Positions 1 through 8,732 of a DNA stretch of 64,000 nucleotides are shown piece after piece. The notes under the pieces were generated by a model. The model ran no database searches. It saw nothing but the letters and a program-made list of their open reading frames with translations, and was not told the DNA's origin. Each line of letters opens with the position of its first letter. The first letter of the stretch is position 1. The stretch comes from Sulfitobacter dubius (GTDB lineage Bacteria; Pseudomonadota; Alphaproteobacteria; Rhodobacterales; Rhodobacteraceae). The position numbers were made by a program, and so were the translations under genes. The stretch is from contig NZ_FOPG01000001.1 in assembly GCF_900113435.1 (NCBI RefSeq), forward strand, positions 1 to 64,000, read 5' to 3'.

Positions 1-129
1 CAATCAGTGGTACATGACTTGGAAAACAACGCTCAGCACTTCAGTGGTGACAGCGCAAGAACAGGCATCCTAAAGATGCCCTGCCTCCCGCCGTCCCTCT
101 GAACAGCAGAGCGCTTGAGGACTTTATTT
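1..129 (+). other. 23S-5S rRNA intergenic spacer
   Basis: This stretch lies directly upstream of the 5S gene and does not read as the 3' end of 23S rRNA, so it is probably the transcribed 23S-5S spacer. It can form two small stem-loops, GGCATC at 64-69 with GATGCC at 75-80, and CTCTG at 97-101 with CAGAG at 107-111, which could be processing structures. The 23S gene itself lies left of the window. No tRNA or open reading frame is supported here. Confidence 0.55.
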
Positions 130-247
130 GGTTTGGTGATCATAGCGCGAGCAAAACACCTGGTCCCATCCCGAACCCAGCCGTTAAGTGCCGTAGCGCC
201 GATGGTACTGCGTCTTAAGACGTGGGAGAGTAGGTCATCGCCAAACC
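130..247 (+). rRNA. rrf: 5S ribosomal RNA
   Basis: The terminal helix is visible: GGTTTGGTGAT at 130-140 pairs with ATCGCCAAACC at 237-247. Inside are the conserved 5S blocks, including CATCCCGAAC near 167-176 and the GTGGGAGAGTAGGTC segment near 221-235. The length of 118 nt fits alphaproteobacterial 5S. It is the last gene of an rRNA operon read on the plus strand; no initiator tRNA-Met follows before the terminator, although one is common at this place in alphaproteobacteria. Confidence 0.95.
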
Positions 248-295
248 TAATAAGGTCCTCAAAACAGTATCTCTCCACGATGACCAATATTAAAC

Positions 296-334
296 AAAAC
301 CGCCGCAGCCCAAAAAGCCGCGGCGGTTTTGCTT
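296..334 (+). terminator. rRNA operon terminator
   Basis: AAAACCGCCGC at 296-306 pairs with GCGGCGGTTTT at 320-330, giving an 11-bp GC-rich stem whose 3' side ends in a T run. It lies 48 nt after the 5S gene, so it is the intrinsic terminator of the rRNA operon. Because the stem begins with A residues it could also work from the other side. Confidence 0.85.
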
Positions 335-459
335 TGTGAAACAGCATCATCCTTCTCACAGTTTTTCCGCACGGTTGCTGCGCGCCTGGGCCCCCATCGG
401 CTTGACCCTGCCAAACTCCCTGTCACAGTACCGACAAGCGAGGGGCGGGGAGGCCGGGT

Positions 460-1281
460 ATGGATATTGAAACGCTTTTTAGGCTCGACGGGAAAACCGC
501 GCTCATTACTGGCGGTGCGACGGGCATCGGGCGAATGGCTGCCGAAGTCTTGGTCCGGGCGGGTGCGCGGGTTCTGTTGGCCAGCCGGAACGGTGAGGCC
601 TGTGAGGCTGTCGCCACAGACTTAAACGCGCTTGGTGCCCGCGGCAGTGCCGAAGGGTTTGCCGGAGATGTCGGCAGCGAGGAAGGTATCGATGCACTGG
701 TAGCCGAGGTTCACGCGCGGTGTCATCAATTGAATATCTTGATGAACAATGCCGGCGCAACTTGGGGTGCACCTTTGGGGCAGTTCCCCTTCCGCGCCTG
801 GGATAAGGTGATGGGCGTGAATGTCGCCGGATTGTTCGACCTAACGCAAAAACTTTTGCCGCTTTTGCGGGCTGGGGCCACGGCGGATGATCCCGCGCGA
901 GTTGTTAATGTGGGCTCGGTCATGGGCGAACGCGAGATGGGCGATGGCGCGTATAGCTATTCGGCCTCCAAGGCGGCGGTTATTCACCTGAGCAAAATCC
1001 TCGCGAAAGAACTCGCCTGCGATGCGATTACCGTTAATGCCTTAGCACCGGGGCCATTTGTGTCGCGGATGACAGCATTTGCCACACAAGATGAAACCAC
1101 CCGCGCGGCCGTGGGCAAAGACGTTCCGCTGGGTCGTGTTGGTCGGGAAGAAGATATCGGGGGCTGCATGCTGTTCCTTTGCGGGCGCGGTGGCGCTTAT
1201 GTGACCGGGGCTGTAATTCCGGTTAGCGGGGGCATCAATGTGATGTCGGGACCGAATATATTTGAGAGGGCACTGCCATGA
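460..1281 (+). CDS. SDR-family oxidoreductase
   Basis: A 273-residue classical short-chain dehydrogenase/reductase. Visible are the nucleotide-binding TGGATGIG at residues 17-24, NNAG at 96-99, the catalytic serine near 153 and Y167-x3-K171. The ATG at 460 has a GGGGAGG ribosome site 6 nt upstream. The C-terminal PVSGGINVMSG is typical of 3-oxoacyl/3-hydroxyacyl-type SDRs. It is the first gene of a plus-strand set with a flavoprotein, an APH-type kinase and a thioesterase, so a 3-hydroxyacyl-CoA dehydrogenase role in acyl-CoA catabolism is plausible. The substrate is not readable from the sequence; an LvaD-like role is only an inference from the neighbours. Confidence 0.85.
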   Translation: MDIETLFRLDGKTALITGGATGIGRMAAEVLVRAGARVLLASRNGEACEAVATDLNALGARGSAEGFAGDVGSEEGIDALVAEVHARCHQLNILMNNAGATWGAPLGQFPFRAWDKVMGVNVAGLFDLTQKLLPLLRAGATADDPARVVNVGSVMGEREMGDGAYSYSASKAAVIHLSKILAKELACDAITVNALAPGPFVSRMTAFATQDETTRAAVGKDVPLGRVGREEDIGGCMLFLCGRGGAYVTGAVIPVSGGINVMSGPNIFERALP

Positions 1282-1316
1282 ACACCACAATAACCGCCGA
1301 GGCTGCCCATGCGTAA
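1278..1316 (+). CDS. possible 12-codon coupling ORF
   Basis: An ATG at 1278 overlaps the TGA of the upstream SDR gene (ATGA at 1278-1281) and opens a 12-residue frame, MNTTITAEAAHA, that stops with TAA at 1314-1316, just past the ATG at 1309 of the next gene. This could carry ribosomes from the SDR stop to the flavoprotein start. It may equally be chance; there is no protein family and no independent evidence of expression. Confidence 0.25.
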   Translation: MNTTITAEAAHA

Positions 1317-2301
1317 CGACAGCCATTTACCCCAAGCTTTGCAGGGGCTTCGCCTGCCGTTGGTCGCCTCGCCGATGTTCATCCTGTCGGGGCCAGAGTT
1401 GGTCATCGCACAGTGTAAGGCTGGGATCGTCGGGTCTTTCCCGGCGCTGAACGCGCGTGAGGCCGAAGGAGAGCCGCCACTGCTCGACGCTTGGCTGACG
1501 CAGATCACCGAAGCTTTGGACAAGCACAATCAAGAGAACCCAGACCAACCAGCAGCACCTTTTGCGGTAAACCAGATTGTACACCGCTCCAACAGCCGCT
1601 TGAACCGCGACCTTGAGATTTGCGTAAAGCATAAGGTGCCGATCTGGATTACCTCTCTTGGTGCGCGGGAGGAGGTTAACGAGGCTGCCCATTCCTGCGG
1701 CGGCATCGTGCTGCATGACATCATCAACAATCGGTTTGCCCACAAAGCGATCGAAAAAGGTGCCGACGGATTGATCGCGGTTGCCGCTGGGGCAGGGGGG
1801 CATGCCGGGCCGCAATCGCCCTTTGCGCTGATCCGTGAAATTCGTGAGTGGTTTGATGGGCCGCTGTTGTTGTCCGGTGCGCTGGCCACGGGCGAGGGGC
1901 TTTTGGCCGCGCGGGCGATGGGGGCGGATTTGGGCTATATGGGATCAGCCTTTATCGCCACGCGAGAAGCAAATGCGGTGCCCGGGTACAAGGATATGAT
2001 CGTTTCGGGTGGGGCAGGTGACATCGTGACTTCGTCGCTCTTTACTGGGGTGTCGGGCAACTACCTCAGACCATCGATCGAAGCGGCGGGGCTGGACCCG
2101 GACAATCTGCCGTCGGCGGATGCCTCTTCGATGAATTTCGGAGATGGGTCGTCCAAACCCAAGGCATGGAAAGAGATCTGGGGTGCTGGGCAAGGCATTG
2201 GTGCGGTCAAGCAAATCGCCGGGGCTGCTGAATTGGTCGACCGGATCGAGGCCGAGTATCTCGCCGCCGGGGCACGGATGGCGGCGGAATTTGCACGATG
2301 A
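1309..2301 (+). CDS. nitronate monooxygenase-like FMN protein
   Basis: A 330-residue member of the nitronate monooxygenase / 2-nitropropane dioxygenase TIM-barrel flavoproteins. The glycine-rich FMN phosphate loop with GGHAG at 163-167 includes H165, the expected catalytic base, and a second phosphate-binding stretch MGADLGYMGSAF lies near residue 210. The start ATG has GAGG 6 nt upstream. The next gene overlaps by 4 bp (ATGA at 2298), so the two are translationally coupled. Family members oxidise nitronates or act as NAD(P)H:quinone reductases; inside an acyl-CoA operon it may instead act as an enoyl-CoA reductase-like enzyme, but that is speculation. Confidence 0.8.
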   Translation: MRNDSHLPQALQGLRLPLVASPMFILSGPELVIAQCKAGIVGSFPALNAREAEGEPPLLDAWLTQITEALDKHNQENPDQPAAPFAVNQIVHRSNSRLNRDLEICVKHKVPIWITSLGAREEVNEAAHSCGGIVLHDIINNRFAHKAIEKGADGLIAVAAGAGGHAGPQSPFALIREIREWFDGPLLLSGALATGEGLLAARAMGADLGYMGSAFIATREANAVPGYKDMIVSGGAGDIVTSSLFTGVSGNYLRPSIEAAGLDPDNLPSADASSMNFGDGSSKPKAWKEIWGAGQGIGAVKQIAGAAELVDRIEAEYLAAGARMAAEFAR

Positions 2302-3332
2302 GCACGGATACCCAAACTTTAGACGAAGTGGCCGTAAGCCGGTGGTTGGAAGCGAACCTTCCGGGCTTTGCCGGGCCGTTGGAGGTGACCAAGTTTCAGG
2401 CGGGGCAATCTAACCCGACCTTTCTGCTCTCTACCCCGGCGCATGACTATGTGCTGCGCCGCAAGCCCCCCGGTGTACTGCTGAAATCGGCCCATGCGGT
2501 AGATCGGGAGTTTCGCGTGCAAAAGGCGCTTGCGGGCAGCCAAGTGCCAGTCGCCAAGATGCACCTGCTTTGCGAGGATGAAAGCGTTATTGGGTCGACC
2601 TTCTATGTGATGGACCATGTACCGGGGCGGAATTTCAATGACCCGACCCTGCCGGAGTTGGAGCCCAAACAGCGGGCCGAAGTCATGGATGAAATGAACG
2701 GCGTTCTGGCCGCGCTGCATGAAGTGGACATCAATGCGATCGGTCTGTCGGATTATGGCCCGCCCGGCAATTATTTCGAGCGTCAGGTTGCCCGCTGGTC
2801 GAAACAATACCGTGCGTCTGAGACTGAAAAACAGCCTGACATGGATCAATTGATGCAGCGGTTGGCCGACAATCTGCCCGAAGATGACGGGCAGCGCACG
2901 CTGGTCCATGGTGATTACCGCATCGACAATATGATCTTCGACACCTATGGCACCGCCTGCCGCGCGGTTTTGGATTGGGAGCTTTCGACCATTGGCCACC
3001 CCTTTGCCGATCTGGCCGCGGTCATCATGCAATGGCAAATGCCTGTTGGGGCCGAGGGCCGCGGGCTGGCAGGCGTAGACCGCAAGGCGCTTGGCCTGCC
3101 GACGGATGCAGAGTTTATCGCAGCCTACTGCCGTCGGCGTGGGCTGAAGGGGATTGATAATTTCGGTTACTACCTCGCCTTTTGCTTTTTCCGGATGGCA
3201 GCGATCATTCAGGGCGTGTTGAAACGCGCGTTGGATGGGAATGCGTCAAACCCTGAATATGGTCTGAAATTAGGGCAGTATGTGCCAGTTTTTGCGCGCC
3301 ATGGGCGAGAGGCGCTGGATCGCGACGCCTGA
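2298..3332 (+). CDS. APH-family kinase, ACAD10/11 N-domain type
   Basis: A 344-residue aminoglycoside-phosphotransferase-fold protein. The Brenner-type catalytic loop HGDYRIDN is at 204-211 and the metal-binding DWE at 226-228, followed by STIGHP. Several stretches (GQSNPTF at 36-42, LRRKPPG at 53-59, DREF at 69-72) match the kinase domain of animal ACAD11 as I remember it. That domain and the bacterial LvaA phosphorylate 4-hydroxyacyl-CoA. The gene overlaps the preceding flavoprotein gene by 4 bp. Its likely partner, an ACAD11-like dehydrogenase, is encoded on the opposite strand at 5079-6353. It is very unlikely to be an antibiotic-resistance gene. Confidence 0.85.
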   Translation: MSTDTQTLDEVAVSRWLEANLPGFAGPLEVTKFQAGQSNPTFLLSTPAHDYVLRRKPPGVLLKSAHAVDREFRVQKALAGSQVPVAKMHLLCEDESVIGSTFYVMDHVPGRNFNDPTLPELEPKQRAEVMDEMNGVLAALHEVDINAIGLSDYGPPGNYFERQVARWSKQYRASETEKQPDMDQLMQRLADNLPEDDGQRTLVHGDYRIDNMIFDTYGTACRAVLDWELSTIGHPFADLAAVIMQWQMPVGAEGRGLAGVDRKALGLPTDAEFIAAYCRRRGLKGIDNFGYYLAFCFFRMAAIIQGVLKRALDGNASNPEYGLKLGQYVPVFARHGREALDRDA

Positions 3333-3415
3333 CCGGAGCCGCAGGCTTTTGCCGCTTGAGCTTTGGCGCGAAAACCTGTTGCTAGGGGGAATACCCCGGC
3401 CCGGAAGGATGACCC

Positions 3416-4291
3416 ATGACCAACGCTGCGCGCCAATTGCTTGATCTGCTGGATATTGAGCAGCTTGAAGTTGATCTGTTTCGCGGCACGGGTGCTGGGG
3501 GCGAGACTTCGATGCGCATTTTCGGTGGCCACGTCATCGCGCAGGCGCTGATGGCGGCTTACCGCACGGTGCCGGGCCGCAACTGCCATTCGCTCCATGC
3601 CTACTTCATGCGCCCCGGAGACCCGAAAATTCCCGTGATCTATCAGGTCGACCGCGCCCGTGATGGCGGCAGCTTCACCACACGGCGGGTGGTGGCGATC
3701 CAGCATGGCAAGCAAATTCTTAACCTCTCGGCGTCCTTTCAGGTGGAGGAAGACGGTTTTGACTGGCAGCATGAGATGCCGCAGGTTTCCGCCCCCGACA
3801 ACTGGCCGGACAGACCTGAGTTGCGCGAAGCTTTTGCGGAAAAGCTCCCCGAAAAATATCGTGGGGACTTTCTGCGCGAGCGGCCAATTGAGATCCGCGA
3901 GGTCGAGCCCCGCGATTTCTTGACACCTGAAAAGGTCGGCGACCGTAACTATCTTTGGTTCCGCATGGCTGCCGCCGAAGGACAGGGGCCGGTGATGCAG
4001 CACGCGCTGCTGGCCTATGCTTCTGATATGAACCTCTTGGGCTCTTCCCTACGGCCGCATGGCCTGACATGGTTTCAGGGCAAGGTGATGACGGCGAGCC
4101 TTGACCATGCCATGTGGTTCCACGCGCCGATCCGCTTTGATGAATGGCACCTCTATGCGTTGGATGCGCCGTTTACCGGCGGGGCGCGCGGGTTTAATCG
4201 CGGGATGATTTACAATCAGAACGGGCAGTTGGTGGCGAGCGTGGCGCAAGAGGGGCTGCTGCGCCCGATACGTCCGAAAAGCGAAAGCTAA
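3416..4291 (+). CDS. tesB: acyl-CoA thioesterase II
   Basis: A 291-residue double-hotdog acyl-CoA thioesterase. The N-terminal hotdog carries GGHVIAQALMAAYRTV and the HAYFMRPG segment; the C-terminal hotdog carries SLDHAMWFH, DAPFTGGARGFNRG and VAQEGL, which supply the Asp, Thr/Ser and Gln of the TesB active site. The ATG has AAGGATG just upstream. It hydrolyses acyl-CoA to free acid and CoA in the cytoplasm and may spare CoA during growth on unusual acids. It is the last plus-strand gene of the acyl-CoA module and ends 10 nt from the convergent SDR. Confidence 0.92.
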   Translation: MTNAARQLLDLLDIEQLEVDLFRGTGAGGETSMRIFGGHVIAQALMAAYRTVPGRNCHSLHAYFMRPGDPKIPVIYQVDRARDGGSFTTRRVVAIQHGKQILNLSASFQVEEDGFDWQHEMPQVSAPDNWPDRPELREAFAEKLPEKYRGDFLRERPIEIREVEPRDFLTPEKVGDRNYLWFRMAAAEGQGPVMQHALLAYASDMNLLGSSLRPHGLTWFQGKVMTASLDHAMWFHAPIRFDEWHLYALDAPFTGGARGFNRGMIYNQNGQLVASVAQEGLLRPIRPKSES

Positions 4292-4300
4292 GGCCTGACG

Positions 4301-5077
4301 TTAGGTCGCGTCGGGTGTCCCAAACCGTCGGTTTAATTTGCGCATCCCGCCGATCCAGCGGTCATAGTCCTGCGCCTTGCCTTGTATATAGTCGCGCACC
4401 TGCGGATGCGGCAGCACCAGAAACACCTCATTGCGGATCGCCTGCACACAGGCGTCGGCCACCGGTTCTGGCTCAAGCATGCCGTCGATCGCGGCGACAT
4501 GATCCTCCAACCCGCGCATCATTTCGGTCCGCACCGCCTGCGGGCAAAGCACGGAAACCTTGATCCCATCATCGCCATAGGTCATGGCCAGCCATTCAGC
4601 GAGGCCAACGGCGGCGTGTTTGGTCACCCCATAGGGCGCGGCCCCGACCTGATTGAGCAGACCCGCTGCCGAGGCGGTGTTAAGCAAATAGCCTCCGCCC
4701 CGCGCGCGCATCAGCGGCACCAGATGCCGCGCGGCGCGGACGTGGCTCATCACGTTGATCTCCCAAATGCGCTGCCAATCGGCATCCGGCACTTCGACAC
4801 CGCCCTCGACCGAGATACCGGCGTTGGAACAAAAGAGATCAATCGGCCCAATGTCACGCTCGACGGTTTCGATCAGCTGGGCGATCTCGACCTCATGTGC
4901 GACATCGACGCGAAAGCCGGTGCCGCCAACCTCGGCCGCCGTCGCCTCGGCCCCCGGGCCGTCGATATCCACACAGACCAGATGCGCGGGCGATTCCTCG
5001 GCAAAGCGCAGGGCCATGGCCCGCCCGATGCCGCTGGCCGCCCCGGTGATGACGATGACGCGCCCCGCGAGATCCAT
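4301..5077 (-). CDS. SDR-family oxidoreductase
   Basis: A 258-residue classical SDR. It shows TGAASGIG near the N terminus, SNAG near residue 88, an active-site serine in NTASAAG and the YGVTK catalytic pair. It follows the acyl-CoA dehydrogenase with a 1-nt gap, so the two form a minus-strand operon. A role in oxidising or reducing a hydroxyacyl or alcohol intermediate of the same pathway is likely from the context, but the substrate is unknown. It is not a duplicate of the SDR at 460: the two differ along most of their length. Confidence 0.85.
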   Translation of the reverse strand: MDLAGRVIVITGAASGIGRAMALRFAEESPAHLVCVDIDGPGAEATAAEVGGTGFRVDVAHEVEIAQLIETVERDIGPIDLFCSNAGISVEGGVEVPDADWQRIWEINVMSHVRAARHLVPLMRARGGGYLLNTASAAGLLNQVGAAPYGVTKHAAVGLAEWLAMTYGDDGIKVSVLCPQAVRTEMMRGLEDHVAAIDGMLEPEPVADACVQAIRNEVFLVLPHPQVRDYIQGKAQDYDRWIGGMRKLNRRFGTPDAT

Positions 5078-5078
5078 A

Positions 5079-6353
5079 TCAGCTGTCGCCGTCGGAGCCG
5101 CGTGTGTTCGACGCCTGAAACGCCTTCACCTCGGCCCGCGCGATCACCTGATGATGCACCTCATCCGGCCCATCGGCGAAGCGCAGCGCACGCTGCCAGG
5201 TGTACATGCCCGACAGCGGGCTCCACTGGCTCATCCCGGTGGCACCATGCACCTGCATGGAGGCGTCGATGATCTCACAGGCTTTTTCGGGCACCAGCGC
5301 CTTGATCATGCTGACCCAGATGCGGGCCTCTTTGTTGCCCAAGACATCCATCGCTTTGGCGGCCTTCAGCACCATCAGCCGCATCGCTTCGATGTCGATC
5401 CGCGCGCGGCTGATGGTTTCCATGTTCTTGCCAAGGTCGATGATTTTCTTACCAAAGGCCTCGCGCCCCAACCCGCGTTCAATCATCAGGTCCAGCGCTT
5501 TTTCCGCCGACCCGATGGAGCGCATGCAATGGTGAATCCGTCCCGGTCCAAGCCGGACTTGGCTGATCTCAAACCCGCGCCCTTCGCCCCAAAGCACGTT
5601 TTCACGCGGCACGCGCACATCGGTAAAGCGGATGTGCATATGCCCATGCGGCGCGTCGTCATGGCCAAACACATGCATTGGTCCGAGGATTTCAACGCCC
5701 GGCGCATCCATCGGCACGAGGATCTGGCTCTGTTGCCGGAACGTCTCCGCGTCGGGCGAGGTTTTTACCATGACAATCATGATCTTACACCGTGGATCAC
5801 CCGCACCGGAGATATAGAATTTCTCGCCGTTGATGACCCAATCGTCACCGTCCAGCACCGCGCTGGTCGAAATGTTGCGCGCATCAGAGGAGGCTACGTC
5901 CGGTTCGGTCATCGCAAAAGCCGAGCGAATTTCCCCCGCCAGCAGTGGCTTCAGCCAACGCTCTTTCTGCTCAGGCGTGCCGACGCGCTCCAGCACCTCC
6001 ATATTGCCCGTGTCAGGAGCAGAGCAGTTCAGGGTTTCCGGCGCCAGCGGGCTTTTGCCCAACTCTGCCGCGATATAAGCATAATCAAGGTTTGCCAGCC
6101 CTTCGCCTGTCTCGGCATTGGGCAGAAAGAAGTTCCACAACCCCGCCTCACGCGCCTTTTGCTTGGCCCCGTCGAGCAGTTCCAATTGACCCGGCGCATA
6201 GGACCAACGGTCGGCGCGTCCTTCGCCGAGGCGAAAGAACTCCTCGGTGATCGGATCGACATTCTCGCGGATGTGCTTGGTAACAGCGGCCAAAAGCGGC
6301 TTGGCCTTCTCCGACATTTCGAGATTGTTCATGTCCAAGGTCTGATCGATCAT
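5079..6353 (-). CDS. acyl-CoA dehydrogenase, ACAD10/11 type
   Basis: A 424-residue flavin acyl-CoA dehydrogenase. The order is an all-alpha N domain, a beta domain with FAMTEPDVASSD and NGEKFYISGAGDP, and a C-terminal alpha bundle with RLGPGRIHHCMR, QVHGATG and RFADGPDEVH. NCSAPDTGNMEVL and the RLGPGRIHHCMR stretch match ACAD11 as recalled. In ACAD10/11 and LvaC this domain removes phosphate from 4-phosphoacyl-CoA to give an enoyl-CoA, working after an APH-type kinase. Here kinase and dehydrogenase are separate genes. Other in-frame Met codons follow at residues 8 and 13; the first has GGGAG upstream. Confidence 0.9.
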   Translation of the reverse strand: MIDQTLDMNNLEMSEKAKPLLAAVTKHIRENVDPITEEFFRLGEGRADRWSYAPGQLELLDGAKQKAREAGLWNFFLPNAETGEGLANLDYAYIAAELGKSPLAPETLNCSAPDTGNMEVLERVGTPEQKERWLKPLLAGEIRSAFAMTEPDVASSDARNISTSAVLDGDDWVINGEKFYISGAGDPRCKIMIVMVKTSPDAETFRQQSQILVPMDAPGVEILGPMHVFGHDDAPHGHMHIRFTDVRVPRENVLWGEGRGFEISQVRLGPGRIHHCMRSIGSAEKALDLMIERGLGREAFGKKIIDLGKNMETISRARIDIEAMRLMVLKAAKAMDVLGNKEARIWVSMIKALVPEKACEIIDASMQVHGATGMSQWSPLSGMYTWQRALRFADGPDEVHHQVIARAEVKAFQASNTRGSDGDS

Positions 6354-6528
6354 CCTGTGCTCCCGGTGATGATGGTATGATACGCCCCCGCACTCCTCCG
6401 CGCGGCGCGTTTGGGGTGAGCCTATGCAATAGCCGCAGACTTGCCAATCGTGGGCAGGGGAATGTGTTGCGGTTTACGCGGCGTCATACCGGCATTGAAA
6501 CTTATGCTTATGCGCTTAGGTTTGGGTC

Positions 6529-6942
6529 ATGACAGATGCATTGATCAAAGACGTTCTCACCCGCACCCGCCGCATTGCGGTGGTTGGCGTATCCCCCAAC
6601 CCGACGCGGCCCAGCCATTATGTTGCTGAATACCTTCAGCAAAAGGGCTATGACGTGGTGCCGGTCAACCCCATGCATGCGGGCAAAGAGGTCTTCGGTA
6701 AGGCCATCGTCGCCACTCTGGCCGAGATTGACCCGCCGGTGCAGATGGTTGATATCTTCCGCCGCTCAGAGGATGTGCCACCCGTCGTTGATGAGGCGCT
6801 CGCCGCCTTCCCCGAACTGGAAACGATCTGGATGCAGATGGGGATTACCAATGCCGAAGCCGCGGCGAAGGCCGAAGCACGCGGCGTGGATGTGATCCAA
6901 GACCGCTGCCCCAAGGTTGAAATTCCGCGCCTGCTCGGGTGA
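6529..6942 (+). CDS. CoA-binding domain protein, YccU type
   Basis: A 137-residue single-domain protein with a Rossmann-type CoA-binding fold. VVGVSPNPTRPSHYVAEYL near residues 17-35 and PVNPMHAGKEVFG near 47-59 are the family signatures; the fold equals the N-terminal half of succinyl-CoA synthetase alpha. Family members bind CoA and their role is mostly unknown. It is divergent from the acyl-CoA dehydrogenase gene (175 nt between starts) and converges on hisE with no gap. Confidence 0.88.
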   Translation: MTDALIKDVLTRTRRIAVVGVSPNPTRPSHYVAEYLQQKGYDVVPVNPMHAGKEVFGKAIVATLAEIDPPVQMVDIFRRSEDVPPVVDEALAAFPELETIWMQMGITNAEAAAKAEARGVDVIQDRCPKVEIPRLLG

Positions 6943-7251
6943 TTACTTGCGCGCGGCCTTCTCTGCGATGCCCGAGGTCGACTGGCGCCGCGCCAGTTCG
7001 TCCAACACATCGCTCAGCGGCACATCTCGCGCCGCCAGCATGACGAGCAGGTGATATAGCACATCCGCTGCTTCCGAGGTGAGACCCTTCGGATCGTTCT
7101 TCACCGCCTCAATGATCGCCTCGACGGCTTCTTCGCCAAATTTCTCGGCGCATTTTTCCGGCCCCTTGGCCAACAGTTGCGCAGTCCAACTGCTTGACGG
7201 ATCAGCCTCTTTGCGGCTGAGGATCGTGGCGTAAAGATCATCAAGTGTCAT
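6943..7251 (-). CDS. hisE: phosphoribosyl-ATP pyrophosphatase
   Basis: A 102-residue all-alpha NTP-pyrophosphohydrolase of the HisE type, hydrolysing phosphoribosyl-ATP to phosphoribosyl-AMP in the second step of histidine synthesis. The metal-binding ExxE/ExxD pattern is visible in [13 protein letters not shown] and [14 protein letters not shown]. It overlaps hisF by 4 bp (start within the hisF stop), so it is coupled to it. HisI is not encoded next to it. It is the last gene of the minus-strand his operon. Confidence 0.95.
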   Translation of the reverse strand: MTLDDLYATILSRKEADPSSSWTAQLLAKGPEKCAEKFGEEAVEAIIEAVKNDPKGLTSEAADVLYHLLVMLAARDVPLSDVLDELARRQSTSGIAEKAARK

Positions 7252-8009
7252 GCGAGCCTCATCGGAATGCCGGCGGCAGCCATATGCTGCTTTGCCTCCT
7301 GCACGGTATATTCGCCGAAGTGAAAGATGGATGCCGCCAACACCGCTGAGGCGCCGCCCTCGATCACCCCATCGACGAGGTGATCCAAATTGCCGACCCC
7401 GCCGGAGGCGATCACCGGGACCGAAACCGCGTCCGAAATCGCACGGGTCAGCGGCAGGTTGAATCCCTGTTTCGTGCCGTCGCGGTCCATCGAAGTCAGC
7501 AAGATTTCCCCTGCGCCCTTCTCCGCAACCAACTTTGCAAATTCCACCGCATCAATCCCTGTAGGTTTGCGCCCACCATGGGTGAAAATCTCCCATTTGC
7601 CGGGGCTTACGGTCTTAGCGTCTATGGCGCAGACAATGCATTGGCTGCCGAAATGATCCGCGGCTTCGGCAATCACATCCGGGTTGGCGACTGCGGCAGA
7701 ATTGAAGCTGACCTTATCCGCCCCAGCAAGCAATAAGGCACGCACGTCTGCTACGGTCCGAACACCGCCGCCCACGGTCAGCGGAATATAACAATGCTCT
7801 GCCGTACGCGTGACCAGATCAAACATCGTGCCGCGGTTTTCATGGGTCGCGTGAATGTCGAGGAAACACAGTTCATCCGCACCTGCCGCATCATAGGCAA
7901 TCGCGGCATCCACCGGATCACCCGCATCCCGCAGGCCAACAAAATTCACGCCTTTCACCACGCGCCCATCGGCCACGTCAAGACAGGGGATGATGCGGGT
8001 CTTTAGCAT
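7248..8009 (-). CDS. hisF: imidazole glycerol phosphate synthase, cyclase subunit
   Basis: A 253-residue (beta/alpha)8 barrel. It opens with [20 protein letters not shown], which carries the first catalytic aspartate; the second lies in [14 protein letters not shown]. Phosphate-binding GGG and ASGGVG loops are present. With HisH it converts PRFAR and ammonia to imidazole glycerol phosphate and AICAR. hisA lies 3 nt upstream and hisE overlaps downstream. Its glutaminase partner hisH is in the same strand but separated by an opposite-strand gene. Confidence 0.97.
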   Translation of the reverse strand: MLKTRIIPCLDVADGRVVKGVNFVGLRDAGDPVDAAIAYDAAGADELCFLDIHATHENRGTMFDLVTRTAEHCYIPLTVGGGVRTVADVRALLLAGADKVSFNSAAVANPDVIAEAADHFGSQCIVCAIDAKTVSPGKWEIFTHGGRKPTGIDAVEFAKLVAEKGAGEILLTSMDRDGTKQGFNLPLTRAISDAVSVPVIASGGVGNLDHLVDGVIEGGASAVLAASIFHFGEYTVQEAKQHMAAAGIPMRLA

Positions 8010-8012
8010 CGC

Positions 8013-8732
8013 TTAGCCCTTCAACATTTTCATCGCAGCAGCCAGATCAATCGCCCCATCATAAAGCGCCCGGCCCGAGATCGCGCCCTCGATCACGCCT
8101 GTATCGCGCAGCGCTGCAAGGTCTTCGAGCGACGACACCCCGCCAGAGGCAATTACCGGGATCGAGACCGCCCGCGCCAGATCGGCGGTGGCGCTCACAT
8201 TCGGACCGCCCATCGCGCCATCGCGGTTAATATCCGTATAGATGATCGCCGCCACGCCCGCGTCCTCAAAGGACTTTGCAAGATCGGTGGCCATCACATC
8301 TGTCTCTGTCGCCCAGCCCTTGGTCGCAACGCGCCCATTACGCGCGTCGATCCCAACGGCTACTTGATCGGGGAAAGCTGCGGCGGCCTCGCGCACCAGA
8401 TCGGGGTCCTCAACGGCTACAGTCCCCAAAATCACCCGCGCCAGCCCCTTATCGAGCCAACTCTCGATCGTTGCCATATCGCGGATGCCGCCACCAAGTT
8501 GCGCAGGCACTTTGCAAGCTTTCAATATCGCTTCGACCGGGGCCGCGTTGACCGGAGCACCGGCAAAGGCGCCATTAAGATCAACCAGATGAAGCCATTC
8601 ACAGCCCGCGTCGACAAAGCTGAGCGCCTGCGCGGCGGGGTCGTCGTTGAACACCGTGGCACGGTCCATGTCACCATGCACGAGGCGCACGGCCTGACCG
8701 TCTTTAAGATCGATGGCGGGATAGAGGATCAT
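8013..8732 (-). CDS. hisA: ProFAR isomerase
   Basis: A 239-residue (beta/alpha)8 barrel that isomerises ProFAR to [22 protein letters not shown] holds the first catalytic Asp and [14 protein letters not shown] the second. The frame stays open 82 codons further upstream, but that part has no homology and overlaps the DUF2147 promoter, so the ATG at 8732 is the start. It is the first gene of the hisA-hisF-hisE subset. The stretch between it and hisH holds a plus-strand gene, so hisAFE probably has a promoter of its own between 8733 and 8861. Confidence 0.96.
   Translation of the reverse strand: MILYPAIDLKDGQAVRLVHGDMDRATVFNDDPAAQALSFVDAGCEWLHLVDLNGAFAGAPVNAAPVEAILKACKVPAQLGGGIRDMATIESWLDKGLARVILGTVAVEDPDLVREAAAAFPDQVAVGIDARNGRVATKGWATETDVMATDLAKSFEDAGVAAIIYTDINRDGAMGGPNVSATADLARAVSIPVIASGGVSSLEDLAALRDTGVIEGAISGRALYDGAIDLAAAMKMLKG

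Noticed and set aside
115-339. Open frames across the 5S gene
   Set aside because: They overlap a clear rRNA gene and its terminator.
2298-3332. Antibiotic (aminoglycoside) resistance kinase
   Set aside because: The fold is shared, but the sequence and neighbours match acyl-CoA-type kinases and not resistance enzymes.
4755-6380. A 541-codon plus-strand open frame
   Set aside because: It runs antisense through the acyl-CoA dehydrogenase and SDR genes, has arginine/alanine-rich shadow composition and no recognisable family; such frames are common opposite GC-rich genes.
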